Assembly: GCA_964541155.1 (NCBI GenBank)
Contig: CAZIPC010000009.1
Coordinates: 1 to 62,077 of the forward strand
DNA length: 62,077 nucleotides
Reading direction: 5' to 3'
Source: UBA4416 sp964541155
GTDB taxonomy: Bacteria; Bacteroidota; Bacteroidia; B-17B0; Aurantibacillaceae
The position numbers and the translations under genes are program-made. Below, in pieces: positions 45,330-54,994 of the stretch (the first letter of the stretch is position 1; the number at the start of each line of letters is the position of its first letter). The notes below the pieces were generated by a model. It was not told the DNA's origin, did no database searches, and saw nothing but the letters and a program-made list of their open reading frames with translations.

Positions 45330-46472
45330 TTAACTTACAATTTTAATTAAATCTTTTACTGTAATTGCTTTCTTTTTAGCTAAACTTAAATCATCATCAA
45401 CTACTGTAATGTGTCCCATTTTACGAAAGGGCTTTGTTAGTGTTTTTCCATACAAGTGAACATATACCCCTTTATATTTAATAGCATCTATCAACCCCTC
45501 ATATTTAGCAGGCCCTTCATAATTTTTTTCTCCTAATAGATTAATCATAACAGCAGGCTTAATAATATTTGTTTCTCCTAATGGCAAATTTAAGATGGCT
45601 CTTAAATGTTGTTCAAATTGAGAAGTGATATTACCTTCTATTGTTTGATGACCGCTATTATGAGGACGAGGAGCCACTTCATTTACTAATACTTTGCCGT
45701 CTTTTGTAACAAACAATTCAACAGCAAGAATTCCAACAATATTTAATTTTTCAGCTACTTTAATAGCTATTTCAGTTGCTTGCTTATCAATACTTTTTTT
45801 AATATTAGCTGGTGAAAATAAAAATTCTACCAAATTTGCTTCTGAATTAAACTCACACTCTACCGCAGGGAAACACTTTGATTCTCCGCTTTCATTACGG
45901 GCTACAATAACAGAAATTTCTTTTTCAAAATCTACTAAACGTTCCAATACACTGGGTGCTTCAAAAGCATGATCTATTTTATTAGGATGCCCTAATTTAA
46001 CCACACCTTTACCGTCATAGCCTCCTGTTCGAAGTTTTTGAAAAAACGGAAAAAAATCTTTATACTTTTCAATTTGTGTTTTATTTTCAACTAAAAAGAA
46101 ATCTGGACTCGGGATATCATTACGTTGATAGAACATTTTTTGTAACCCTTTATCTTTAATGATTTCAATAACTTCGGGCTGTGGAAATACTTTTTTTCCT
46201 AGTTTTTGTAAATCTTTTAATGCCTCTATATTTACATTTTCAATTTCAATAGTAATGATGTCTTTATCCTTACCAAATTTATAAACGGTTTCATAATCTG
46301 TTAAGCTGCCTTTTATAAATTCGTTAGCTATAGCTTTACAAGGAGCATTCGCATCAGGATCTAAACAACATATGTAAAGGTTGTAGTTTATGGCGCTTTG
46401 TATCATCATTCGACCGAGTTGGCCACCACCTAGCACTCCAATTTTTATTTTATCTGGCTGAAAATAAGTCAC
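45330..46472 (-). CDS. purK: 5-(carboxyamino)imidazole ribonucleotide synthase
   Basis: This ATP-grasp enzyme carboxylates AIR to N5-CAIR for PurE. The 380-residue length is normal. 'IGVLGGGQLGRMMIQSA' is near residues 10-26, and the ATP-grasp core includes 'KLRTGGYDGKGV' and 'NEVAPRPHNSGHQTIEG'. It lies behind the bTHX gene on the same strand, separated by a terminator. Confidence 0.96.
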   Translation of the reverse strand: MTYFQPDKIKIGVLGGGQLGRMMIQSAINYNLYICCLDPDANAPCKAIANEFIKGSLTDYETVYKFGKDKDIITIEIENVNIEALKDLQKLGKKVFPQPEVIEIIKDKGLQKMFYQRNDIPSPDFFLVENKTQIEKYKDFFPFFQKLRTGGYDGKGVVKLGHPNKIDHAFEAPSVLERLVDFEKEISVIVARNESGESKCFPAVECEFNSEANLVEFLFSPANIKKSIDKQATEIAIKVAEKLNIVGILAVELFVTKDGKVLVNEVAPRPHNSGHQTIEGNITSQFEQHLRAILNLPLGETNIIKPAVMINLLGEKNYEGPAKYEGLIDAIKYKGVYVHLYGKTLTKPFRKMGHITVVDDDLSLAKKKAITVKDLIKIVS

Positions 46473-46520
46473 GTTTTAAAGGTAAAAAATATTTAATTGA
46501 TAAGTTATCACAGTGTAATA

Positions 46521-46547
46521 AAAAAACCGCTCGTGGCGGTTTTTTTA
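46521..46547 (-). terminator. Terminator of the bTHX gene
   Basis: The stem ACCGCCACGAGCGGT, with T7 after it on the minus strand, begins 3 bp past the bTHX stop codon. Confidence 0.85.
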
Positions 46548-46549
46548 TT

Positions 46550-46717
46550 TTATTTTGCGGCTTTTTTTGCGGCTTTTTTTGGTGCAGCTTTTTTAGCTGC
46601 TGATCCTGCTGCAATTTGCTCTGCAGTAACTTTTTTTGTTTTTTTACGTGGACGAAGGTTACCAAATGAACCTACTTGAATTTTTCCACGTCTTGATCTT
46701 TGATCCCCTTTTCCCAT
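46550..46717 (-). CDS. 30S ribosomal protein bTHX with Lys/Ala-rich tail
   Basis: This is a 55-residue basic protein. It begins 'MGKGDQRSRRGKIQVGSFGN', the conserved signature of bTHX, a small protein found in the 30S subunit of Thermus and of many Bacteroidota. The core ends around 'LRPRKKTKKV' (residue 30). It is followed by a C-terminal extension ending in 'AAKKAAPKKAAKKAAK', the same low-complexity type as in the histone-like gene at 35116. A consensus promoter lies upstream and a strong terminator downstream, so this short gene is expressed on its own. Confidence 0.85.
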   Translation of the reverse strand: MGKGDQRSRRGKIQVGSFGNLRPRKKTKKVTAEQIAAGSAAKKAAPKKAAKKAAK

Positions 46718-46746
46718 GATAAATGTGTTTTTAAAATTAATGTCCT

Positions 46747-46777
46747 CAAAAATAGTTTAATTAATGCTATTTTCAAA
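46747..46777 (-). promoter_or_regulatory. bTHX promoter, consensus Bacteroidota type
   Basis: On the minus strand TTTG (46774-46777), a 19-nt spacer and TATTTTTG (46747-46754) match both elements exactly. The leader would be about 23 nt. Confidence 0.7.
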
Positions 46778-46807
46778 ACATAAACATTAATCAAATCTTA
46801 TTTAAGC

Positions 46808-48487
46808 TTAAAATCGTTTATTAGAATTAAATGGCTTTGTCGGTTTTTCGATAGTAGTAAGAATAGATGTCATTCTCTGTTTATCAGATAATAGTTTTTT
46901 TGCTTCTAAAACATCTAAATCATATTTTAATGATACTTCTATTCGTCCTTTTTGGAATTCGAAACGGGATGCTAATTCTTCTTCTATAAATTGTTTAATT
47001 TCTGGTTTAAATTTAATTAGGTCGTTTTTTTTATTTGATGCTAATTTACTTAGTAGAGCTTCATATTCTGTTTTTATACTTTCAAAATATTTTTCATTAG
47101 ATGCATCTAGTTTTAAATCCTCCAAAGCAAAATCACTTTGTGTTTTATATGAATAGTCTTTGTCTTTTAAATAAGAGGTAAACTCGTTATAATCTGACTC
47201 TGAAAAATCAATTGTAGAGGCACTAGCCATATATTTTGGATGTTGAACTAAATAATAATTTACAAAATTAAATACATGATTTTTGTTTAATAGTGTTGCT
47301 AAAACATTGCTGTATTTTATTGGTTCTGTTTTTACGTCAGGTAAAATACCTGCCCCATCATAAATAATTCGTCCGTTTTTTGTTTTAAAAGCTGTAATTA
47401 AAGAATCTGGTACCTTTTCCACTCTACCATCTTCATTTTTATGAGTATAATCTAATGCTTGTATACATCTACCACTTGGGATATAATATTTAGCAACTGT
47501 TACTTTTAATTTTGTGTTATACGTTAAATCTCTTGTTTGCTGAACAAGACCCTTGCCATAAGAACGTTGTCCTAAAATAATAGCTCTATCTAAATCTTGT
47601 AAAGCACCTGATACAATTTCAGAGGCAGATGCTGAATTATTATCTACTAAAACAACTAATGGTATTTGAGTATCAATAGCTGGATATAAAGAAAAATACT
47701 GCTTATTCCAATCTTTAATTTTTCCTTTAGTAAAAACTACTTCATTATTTTTTTCTACAAATAAATTCACAATGTTTACGGCTTCATTCAATAATCCTCC
47801 TGGATTTCCTCTTAAATCAAGAATTAACGATTTGCAATTTTTTTCTTTTAATTTAAGTAAGGCTTCTTTTACTTCTGCCGAACAGTTTTCTGTAAAACTG
47901 GTTAGTTTTATATAACCAACCTCATTACTTAACATATTAAAATATGAAACTGCTTTTACTTTAATTTCTTCGCGATTTAAATTAATTTCAATTGGGGTTT
48001 CCTGACCAAGATGGCGTATTTTTAATTTAATAGGTGTTCCAGCTTGACCTTTAAGCATTGTTGTAATATCTTCAGTTTTTTTACCAACTACATTAATGCC
48101 ATTTACTTCTACAATCTCATCTCCTGCTCTTAAACCTGCTTTAAAAGCTGCAAATCCTTCATAAGGTTCAGTAATAATTATTTTTTTGTTTACATCCTGT
48201 ATCATTGCTCCAATTCCTCCATATTCGCCTGTTGTCATATAGCGATAATCTTCTATATCGTTTTCGGTGTAATAATTAGTGTAGGGGTCTAGCGATGCTA
48301 ACATAGCTTCAATACCAGTTTTCATGAGCTGACCAGGTTTTGTTTCGTCTACATAAGCAATATTTAACTCACGATAAAGTGTATTAAAAACGTCTAAGTT
48401 TTTTGAAATTTCAAAATAATCTTGCGAAAAATTAAATGCAAATAAGGATGCAACACACAAACAAACTATAATAATATATTTTTTCAT
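46808..48487 (-). CDS. C-terminal processing peptidase (S41 family)
   Basis: This 559-residue exported protease of the CtpA/Prc type has an N-terminal signal or anchor (about 1-20), a PDZ domain (about 85-170, 'IITEPYEGFAAFKAGLRAGDEIVEVNG') and the S41 catalytic core. The Ser is in 'NNSASASEIVSGAL' and the Lys in 'QRSYGKGLVQQT'. A helical C-terminal domain of ~180 residues follows. It processes or degrades envelope proteins; targets are unknown. It is monocistronic. Confidence 0.93.
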   Translation of the reverse strand: MKKYIIIVCLCVASLFAFNFSQDYFEISKNLDVFNTLYRELNIAYVDETKPGQLMKTGIEAMLASLDPYTNYYTENDIEDYRYMTTGEYGGIGAMIQDVNKKIIITEPYEGFAAFKAGLRAGDEIVEVNGINVVGKKTEDITTMLKGQAGTPIKLKIRHLGQETPIEINLNREEIKVKAVSYFNMLSNEVGYIKLTSFTENCSAEVKEALLKLKEKNCKSLILDLRGNPGGLLNEAVNIVNLFVEKNNEVVFTKGKIKDWNKQYFSLYPAIDTQIPLVVLVDNNSASASEIVSGALQDLDRAIILGQRSYGKGLVQQTRDLTYNTKLKVTVAKYYIPSGRCIQALDYTHKNEDGRVEKVPDSLITAFKTKNGRIIYDGAGILPDVKTEPIKYSNVLATLLNKNHVFNFVNYYLVQHPKYMASASTIDFSESDYNEFTSYLKDKDYSYKTQSDFALEDLKLDASNEKYFESIKTEYEALLSKLASNKKNDLIKFKPEIKQFIEEELASRFEFQKGRIEVSLKYDLDVLEAKKLLSDKQRMTSILTTIEKPTKPFNSNKRF

Positions 48488-48589
48488 TTAATAGATTTTA
48501 ACTGGTATATAAAAATAATGCAAAAAAAGTACTTATGTGTTATTAGTTTAAAAAAATAACATTATAGCAAAACACTTGGTTTAATTATA

Positions 48590-48622
48590 AAAAAACCTCT
48601 TTCGTTTTCGAAAGAGGTTTTA
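48590..48622 (-). terminator. Terminator of the rplY/prs transcript
   Basis: The perfect 12-bp stem AAACCTCTTTCG / CGAAAGAGGTTT is followed on the minus strand by T7. Confidence 0.88.
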
Positions 48623-48642
48623 AAATTAAATTGTTTTAATTA

Positions 48643-49224
48643 TTATTTTTTAGCTGGTGCTGCATTATTATCTGCTGCAACCGCACGAGTTGTAACTACT
48701 GATACAACAGAAACGTTTTTAGCGTTTAATAAAGACGCTCCTTCTACTGTAATATCGCCAACAGCAATTGAATCTCCAATATCTAATTTAGAAATATTAA
48801 TTTCAATTGAATCTGGTAATTTATCAGCAATACCACGTACTTTTAATTTACGCATTTTTAATACTAATTTTCCACCTTTCTTCACACCTTCAGATTGGCC
48901 AGTTAATAATACAGGGATATTAGCTGTTACTGGTTTTCCTTCAACGATTTCTAAAAAATCAGCATGAATTAATTTATCAGTAATTTTATGGTATTGTGCT
49001 TCTTGTAATACTGTTCTGTAAACTTTTCCGTCTAAATTAATTTCAATGATGTGTGCATTTGGAGTAAAAATAACTGGTTTAAAAACACGCTCATCTGCAT
49101 GAAAATGAATTTGTTCTTTTCCGCCATAAATAACACAAGGCACATGTCCTTTTAATCTGATTGCCTTTGCATCAACCTTTCCTACGTTCGCTCTAAGCGA
49201 ACCGCTCAATTGTACTGATTTCAT
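48643..49224 (-). CDS. rplY: 50S ribosomal protein L25 (Ctc/TL5 form)
   Basis: This 5S rRNA-binding ribosomal protein is the long two-domain Ctc form. The 193-residue protein has the L25 beta-barrel (1-~95, 'AIRLKGHVPCVIYGGKEQIHF') and the TL5-type C-terminal domain ('GQSEGVKKGGKLVLKMRKLKVRG'), with a short Ala/Lys tail. It follows prs by 83 bp, a pairing seen in many bacteria. Confidence 0.95.
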   Translation of the reverse strand: MKSVQLSGSLRANVGKVDAKAIRLKGHVPCVIYGGKEQIHFHADERVFKPVIFTPNAHIIEINLDGKVYRTVLQEAQYHKITDKLIHADFLEIVEGKPVTANIPVLLTGQSEGVKKGGKLVLKMRKLKVRGIADKLPDSIEINISKLDIGDSIAVGDITVEGASLLNAKNVSVVSVVTTRAVAADNNAAPAKK

Positions 49225-49307
49225 TTGTTTGTTTTTTTATGATGTTATAAAAATGCTCGCTTCATTTCTAGTAACATCGGTTATGTTTTTATGTTATGCG
49301 AGTTTAA

Positions 49308-50240
49308 TTACATAATAAAATTACTACTAATTGACTCATAATTTTGAACACTATGAATAACCTTAGCAAATAATTCGGCTACAGATAATACTTTAATTTT
49401 ATCGCTTTGTTGCTTTAAAGGTACAGTATCTGTAACTATTAATTCAGTTAATTTTGAGTTTTCTATATTTTCGTATGCTTTACCTGATAAAATAGCGTGT
49501 GTACAAACTGCTCTAACGCTTAATGCGCCACGCTCCATCATCATATCTGCTGCTTTACATAAAGTTCCTCCAGTATCCACTAAATCATCTACTAAAACAA
49601 TACTTCGTCCCTCTATCTCGCCAATAGCAGTCATATGATCTACAACATTTGCTTTAGTGCGCTGTTTGTAACATATTACAATTTCAGATTTAAGGTGTTT
49701 AGCATACGCATTAGCTCGTTTACTACCTCCCATATCTGGAGCCGCAATAGTTAAATTTGGTAAATTTAATCCTTGTATGTAGGGTAAAAATATAGATGAA
49801 GCATACAAGTGGTCAACTGGAATATCAAAAAACCCCTGAATTTGATCAGCATGTAAATCCATTGTCATAACACGAGTAGCGCCTGCTAAAGCTAACATAT
49901 CTGCAACTAATTTTGCGCCAATAGCTACACGCGGTTGGTCTTTCCTGTCCTGACGAGCATATCCAAAATAAGGCAATACAGCTACTATTTCTTTGGCAGA
50001 AGCACGTTTTGCAGCATCCAGCATTAATAATAGTTCCATTAAATTATCAGCAGGAGGCATTGTTGATTGGATAGCAAAAACGCTTTGCCCTCTAATACTT
50101 TCGTCATAAGACACTTGAATTTCACCATCGCTAAAACGATAATGTGCCATTTTACCTAAATCTTTACCATAAGATTTTGCAATCTGTTCGGCAAGCTTAT
50201 TGGTAGCTCCACCTGAAAATAATCTAACGTCTGTTTCCAT
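49308..50240 (-). CDS. prs: Ribose-phosphate pyrophosphokinase
   Basis: This enzyme makes PRPP from ribose-5-phosphate and ATP for nucleotides, His and Trp. I start it at the ATG at 50240 ('METDVRLFSGG'), giving 310 residues, the family norm. An upstream in-frame start at 50351 would add 37 unconserved residues. Motifs include 'PYFGYARQDRKDQPR', 'DLHADQIQGFFDIPVDHL' and the PRPP loop 'VLVDDLVDTGGTL'. A divergent tRNA gene begins 135 bp upstream. Confidence 0.95.
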   Translation of the reverse strand: METDVRLFSGGATNKLAEQIAKSYGKDLGKMAHYRFSDGEIQVSYDESIRGQSVFAIQSTMPPADNLMELLLMLDAAKRASAKEIVAVLPYFGYARQDRKDQPRVAIGAKLVADMLALAGATRVMTMDLHADQIQGFFDIPVDHLYASSIFLPYIQGLNLPNLTIAAPDMGGSKRANAYAKHLKSEIVICYKQRTKANVVDHMTAIGEIEGRSIVLVDDLVDTGGTLCKAADMMMERGALSVRAVCTHAILSGKAYENIENSKLTELIVTDTVPLKQQSDKIKVLSVAELFAKVIHSVQNYESISSNFIM

Positions 50241-50375
50241 TTTGTGAGTAAAGGGATGCAAATGTACCATTTTTGGTGGTTTTTGCAATATTAATTGATG
50301 CTTTTTTTGATTAATAAAAAAACTGATTACATTTGCAGCCCAAATTACCAATTAAATATTGGTTTTAGGATACAC

Positions 50376-50455
50376 GCCCAGATGGCGGAATTGGTAGACG
50401 CGCTGGTCTCAAACACCTGTGGGAAACCGTGCCGGTTCGAGCCCGGCTCTGGGTA
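50376..50455 (+). tRNA. tRNA-Leu (anticodon CAA)
   Basis: This 80-nt type II tRNA has acceptor strands 50376-50382 and 50448-50454 (first pair G-U), and a D-arm with GCG/CGC. The anticodon stem is 50403-50407/50415-50419 with loop CTCAAAC (anticodon CAA at 50410-50412, reading UUG), followed by an 11-nt variable arm and a T-arm GCCGG-TTCGAGC-CCGGC. The second pair of the anticodon stem is a T-T mismatch. CCA is not encoded. Confidence 0.9.
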
Positions 50456-50464
50456 CTTAACCGG

Positions 50465-50501
50465 AAAACCCCTGATAAAGTCTTAATTATCAGGGGTTTT
50501 T
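50465..50501 (+). terminator. Terminator of tRNA-Leu
   Basis: The 14-bp stem AAAACCCCTGATAA / TTATCAGGGGTTTT ends in a T-run, 10 bp after the tRNA. Confidence 0.88.
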
Positions 50502-50550
50502 GGTTCGATAACGAATCGTTAAAAAATAAAACTGTTTATTTTCAAGGAGT

Positions 50551-50562
50551 TGCCGGTTCGAG
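50551..50562 (+). repeat. 12-nt copy of the tRNA-Leu T-arm (possible attachment-site remnant)
   Basis: TGCCGGTTCGAG here is identical to tRNA-Leu positions 50430-50441. The copy lies 95 bp past the tRNA at the edge of the two pseudogenes. Short tRNA 3'-end duplications are left by integrases that use tRNA genes; no integrase is present here. Confidence 0.4.
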
Positions 50563-50618
50563 TTCGTTCGGGTTTTGACAATAAAAATTATATTTGTTTA
50601 TTAAATGTTAACCCAATA

Positions 50619-51197
50619 ATGTTTTCACCATTAAGAAATACTATAGAAAAATTCATAAAACTTTCAGATCAAGACTAGGAGTTACTTTTACCACATTTAG
50701 AAATTAGAACTTTTAAAAAACACGACTTTCTTTCTGAAATCGGAAAAGTTGCCAATGAAGTTGGTTTTGTTTTAGAAGGTATGTTAAGACATTATTACCT
50801 TAAAGATGGGGAAGAAAAAACCACCTATTTTTACTTCGAAAATCATTTTGTTACCTCATATATTAGTTGTATCACACAACAACCATCTCAACTTGCTATT
50901 GAAGCACTTAGCGAATGTACTTTGATCGTGTTCCCATACTCCATTCTTTCGGAATTTTTTGAAAAAAATATAAACTGGCAAAAATTTGGTCGTTTAATAG
51001 CTGAGTACATTGCAATTGGTTTGGAAGAAAGGATGGTAGGCTTGCTAATGTATAGCCCTGAGGAAAGATACATTGAATTAATAAAGGGAAATAAAACTAA
51101 AATTATAGAAAGAATTCCACAACATTATATTGCTAATTATCTTGGAATTACTCCTATAAGTATGAGTAGAATTCGACATAGGATTATAAAAAAGTAA
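50619..51197 (+). pseudogene. Crp/Fnr-family transcriptional regulator, interrupted by TAG at codon 20
   Basis: From the ATG at 50619 the frame reads 'MFSPLRNTIEKFIKLSDQD', then TAG (50676-50678), then 'ELLLPHLEIRTFKKHDFL', and continues without further stops to 51197. Family members commonly have Trp here (LSxxEWE), so TGG to TAG is the likely change. The product would be 193 residues with a cyclic-nucleotide-binding-like domain (about 20-125) and a C-terminal helix-turn-helix ('IANYLGITPISMSRIRHRI'). An ATG at 50781 could give a 138-residue piece lacking part of the sensor domain. Leu codons CTT and TTA are about equal, unlike the TTA-dominated neighbours. Confidence 0.8.
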
Positions 51198-51272
51198 ATC
51201 TATTTTTCTTATCTTTTGTTATCGTTTTAAAGCTTCATTTTAACTCAACTTTGTTTCACAGAAATAATAATT

Positions 51273-51824
51273 ATGAAATTAAAGTTAAATCTGCTCTTTG
51301 TCTTTTTAATGACGATGACTATAAGAGCGCAAAATGTAAAAGAAATGAATGCAACAAATGATTCAATTACTAAAGGAATAGTAATAAGTAAAGGTAAATT
51401 GGTTTATTCTGAAATCGTTATTAAAGCCTCACCTGAAAAAGTATGGCAGGAATTTGTAGATTTTGAAAACTATTCTACATGGAACCCATTTATTAAATCT
51501 TTAAAAGGTTCTCCAATAAAAGGAAATAAAATTGAAGTATTTCTTCAGTCTCCTGGTAAAAAAGGAATGCTATTCAAGCCGAAAGTTTTAATCTTTGAAC
51601 ATTCACATCAATTTAGGTAGATTGGTAAATTATTTATTGTAGGCTTATTTGACGGAGAACATGCTTTTTTAATAAAGGATAATAAAGACGGAACTACAAC
51701 TTTCATTCAGTTTGAGCGATTTAAAGGTCTCTTGATTCCTTTTATGAAAAAAATGCTCGACAGAAACACTTTAAAAGGCTTTAATCAAATGAATGAAGCT
51801 CTTAAGGAAAGGTGTGAATTATAA
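51273..51824 (+). pseudogene. SRPBCC-family protein, interrupted by TAG at codon 116
   Basis: The frame starts with a signal peptide (about 1-20) and a START/SRPBCC-type body ('ASPEKVWQEFVDFENYSTWNPF'). It hits TAG at 51618-51620 after 'HSHQFR', then continues in the same frame as 'IGKLFIVGLFDGEHAFLI' to 'MKKMLDRNTLKGFNQMNEAL' and a TAA at 51822. Relatives have 'RW' followed by a similar strand, so this is again a probable Trp to TAG change. The intact protein would be 183 residues. It lies 75 bp after the broken Crp/Fnr gene; the pair may have formed a regulator-target unit. Confidence 0.8.
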
Positions 51825-51899
51825 ATTAACTAATAATTATTTAATAGAATTACTCTTTTTTAATTCACAAATTAAATAACCATATAAGTCCAAAATTTG

Positions 51900-51932
51900 A
51901 ACCAAAGCCCTTGTATCTTCAAGGATTTGGTT
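51900..51932. other. Unexplained stem-loop
   Basis: The outer arms AACCAAA / TTTGGTT and inner arms CCTTG / CAAGG pair around a 6-nt loop, with a small internal bulge. There is no T-run. It lies in the 200-bp spacer after the SRPBCC pseudogene. Confidence 0.4.
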
Positions 51933-51954
51933 AACATTTGGGTTGGATGGGCTT

Positions 51955-51990
51955 CAAAAAGTCACTTATAATAACTAAGTGGTGTTTTTT
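51955..51990 (+). terminator. Probable terminator after the pseudogene pair
   Basis: CACTTA / TAAGTG with A5 and T6 flanks forms a stem with a small bulge, ending in a T-run 36 bp before the GNAT gene. Confidence 0.5.
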
Positions 51991-52026
51991 AATTAATTTT
52001 GATAGTATTCTAATATTAAATGATTA

Positions 52027-52557
52027 ATGAACCTCATTGAAATACGAAACGTAAGTATAAACGACCTAGAAACATTACAAAAAATTAGTCGACAAACTTT
52101 TTTTGAAACATTTTCGGAAGACAATACCGAAGAAAATATGTCTTACTATTTACAACATAATTTTTCGATAAAAACATTAACCATTGAAATTAAAAACCAG
52201 AATTCACATTTTTACTTTGCTATACTTGATGCTAAAGTAATTGGATATTTAAAACTAAATTTTGGAAAATCACAAACAGAATTAAAAGATGAGTGCGCCA
52301 TAGAAATAGAAAGAATTTATGTTTTAAAAGAATTTCATGGTAAACACATTGGGCAAGCATTATTCAACAAAACTTTACAAATCGCAAAACATAAATCAGC
52401 AACATATATTTGGTTAGGGGTATGGGAAAAAAATACGAGGGCTATACACTTTTATAAAAAAAATGGATTTATTGAATTTGATAAGCATATTTTTAAATTA
52501 GGGAATGATGCACAAACAGATATTATGATGAAACTAAACCTAGCAGATAATACCTAA
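52027..52557 (+). CDS. GNAT-family N-acetyltransferase
   Basis: This 176-residue acetyltransferase has the N-terminal 'EIRNVSINDLETLQKISRQTFFETF', the acetyl-CoA motif 'IYVLKEFHGKHIGQALFNKTL' (about 98-118) and 'WLGVWEKNTRAIHFYKKNGF'. It resembles spermidine/PaiA-like acetyltransferases; the substrate is not certain. Leu codon use is TTA-rich like the chromosome, suggesting it lies outside the foreign patch. It converges with the acyl-CoA synthetase gene. Confidence 0.87.
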   Translation: MNLIEIRNVSINDLETLQKISRQTFFETFSEDNTEENMSYYLQHNFSIKTLTIEIKNQNSHFYFAILDAKVIGYLKLNFGKSQTELKDECAIEIERIYVLKEFHGKHIGQALFNKTLQIAKHKSATYIWLGVWEKNTRAIHFYKKNGFIEFDKHIFKLGNDAQTDIMMKLNLADNT

Positions 52558-52611
52558 TCATAATACGCTAAAAAATATGCAAATACAAAAAGCTATAATT
52601 TTAAAATAAAT

Positions 52612-54501
<1,890 letters not shown>

Positions 54502-54618
54502 AACCCATTTTATTTTTTTAATCAAGGTATTAACTTTAATGAATTGTTGTATTAAAACTATACCAAATAACCAATATTTTTTTAGAATAATGAACAGCTA
54601 TTAACGTGTATAATAACA

Positions 54619-54650
54619 TAAAAAGCTATTCAAAAATGAATAGCTTTTTA
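54619..54650. terminator. Terminator downstream of the DUF1330 gene
   Basis: The 14-bp stem TAAAAAGCTATTCA / TGAATAGCTTTTTA, symmetric A/T flanks, sits 30 bp after the minus-strand DUF1330 stop and before the prpE start. Confidence 0.8.
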
Positions 54651-54679
54651 TTGTGAGAATCATTATATAATTAAGTGCT

Positions 54680-54988
54680 TTATAAATTTTCACAAATCAT
54701 TAAATCAACTTCTTGTTTGTAGGCTTTTTTTCGAAGCTCATTAAGCGAGTTAAATTCATCACTAGCTTTCATGTCTCTAATATGCTGTGCCGATGGAAAT
54801 TCAAATATAGCAATGGCTTTTATCCCTCCTTGTCCCATAATTTGATCAACCGTTTTATAACGTTGCATACTAGTTCCTCCAAACTTTTGAAATATATTTA
54901 TTATTTGAGAAATATATAATTGAAAACTAGGCATATCATCTGTATTAGGAACAGCATTTACAATTAAAAATGTGGCTTGTTTTAACAT
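54680..54988 (-). CDS. DUF1330 family protein
   Basis: This 102-residue small alpha/beta protein matches DUF1330, a ferredoxin-like dimeric fold related to antibiotic monooxygenase-type proteins ('AIAIFEFPSAQHIRDMKASDEF' is the typical region). No catalytic activity can be assigned. It is the last gene of a TetR-SRPBCC-DUF1330 operon (6 bp after the SRPBCC gene). Confidence 0.8.
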   Translation of the reverse strand: MLKQATFLIVNAVPNTDDMPSFQLYISQIINIFQKFGGTSMQRYKTVDQIMGQGGIKAIAIFEFPSAQHIRDMKASDEFNSLNELRKKAYKQEVDLMICENL

Positions 54989-54994
54989 ATGTAT

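Noticed and set aside
50241..50351. Extended N terminus of Prs
   Set aside because: The 37 extra residues are unconserved and exceed the usual length of 310.
50619..51824. Genome-wide TAG recoding to Trp or another residue
   Set aside because: Several intact genes in the window end in TAG (for example at 13861 and 14835), so TAG is a working stop.
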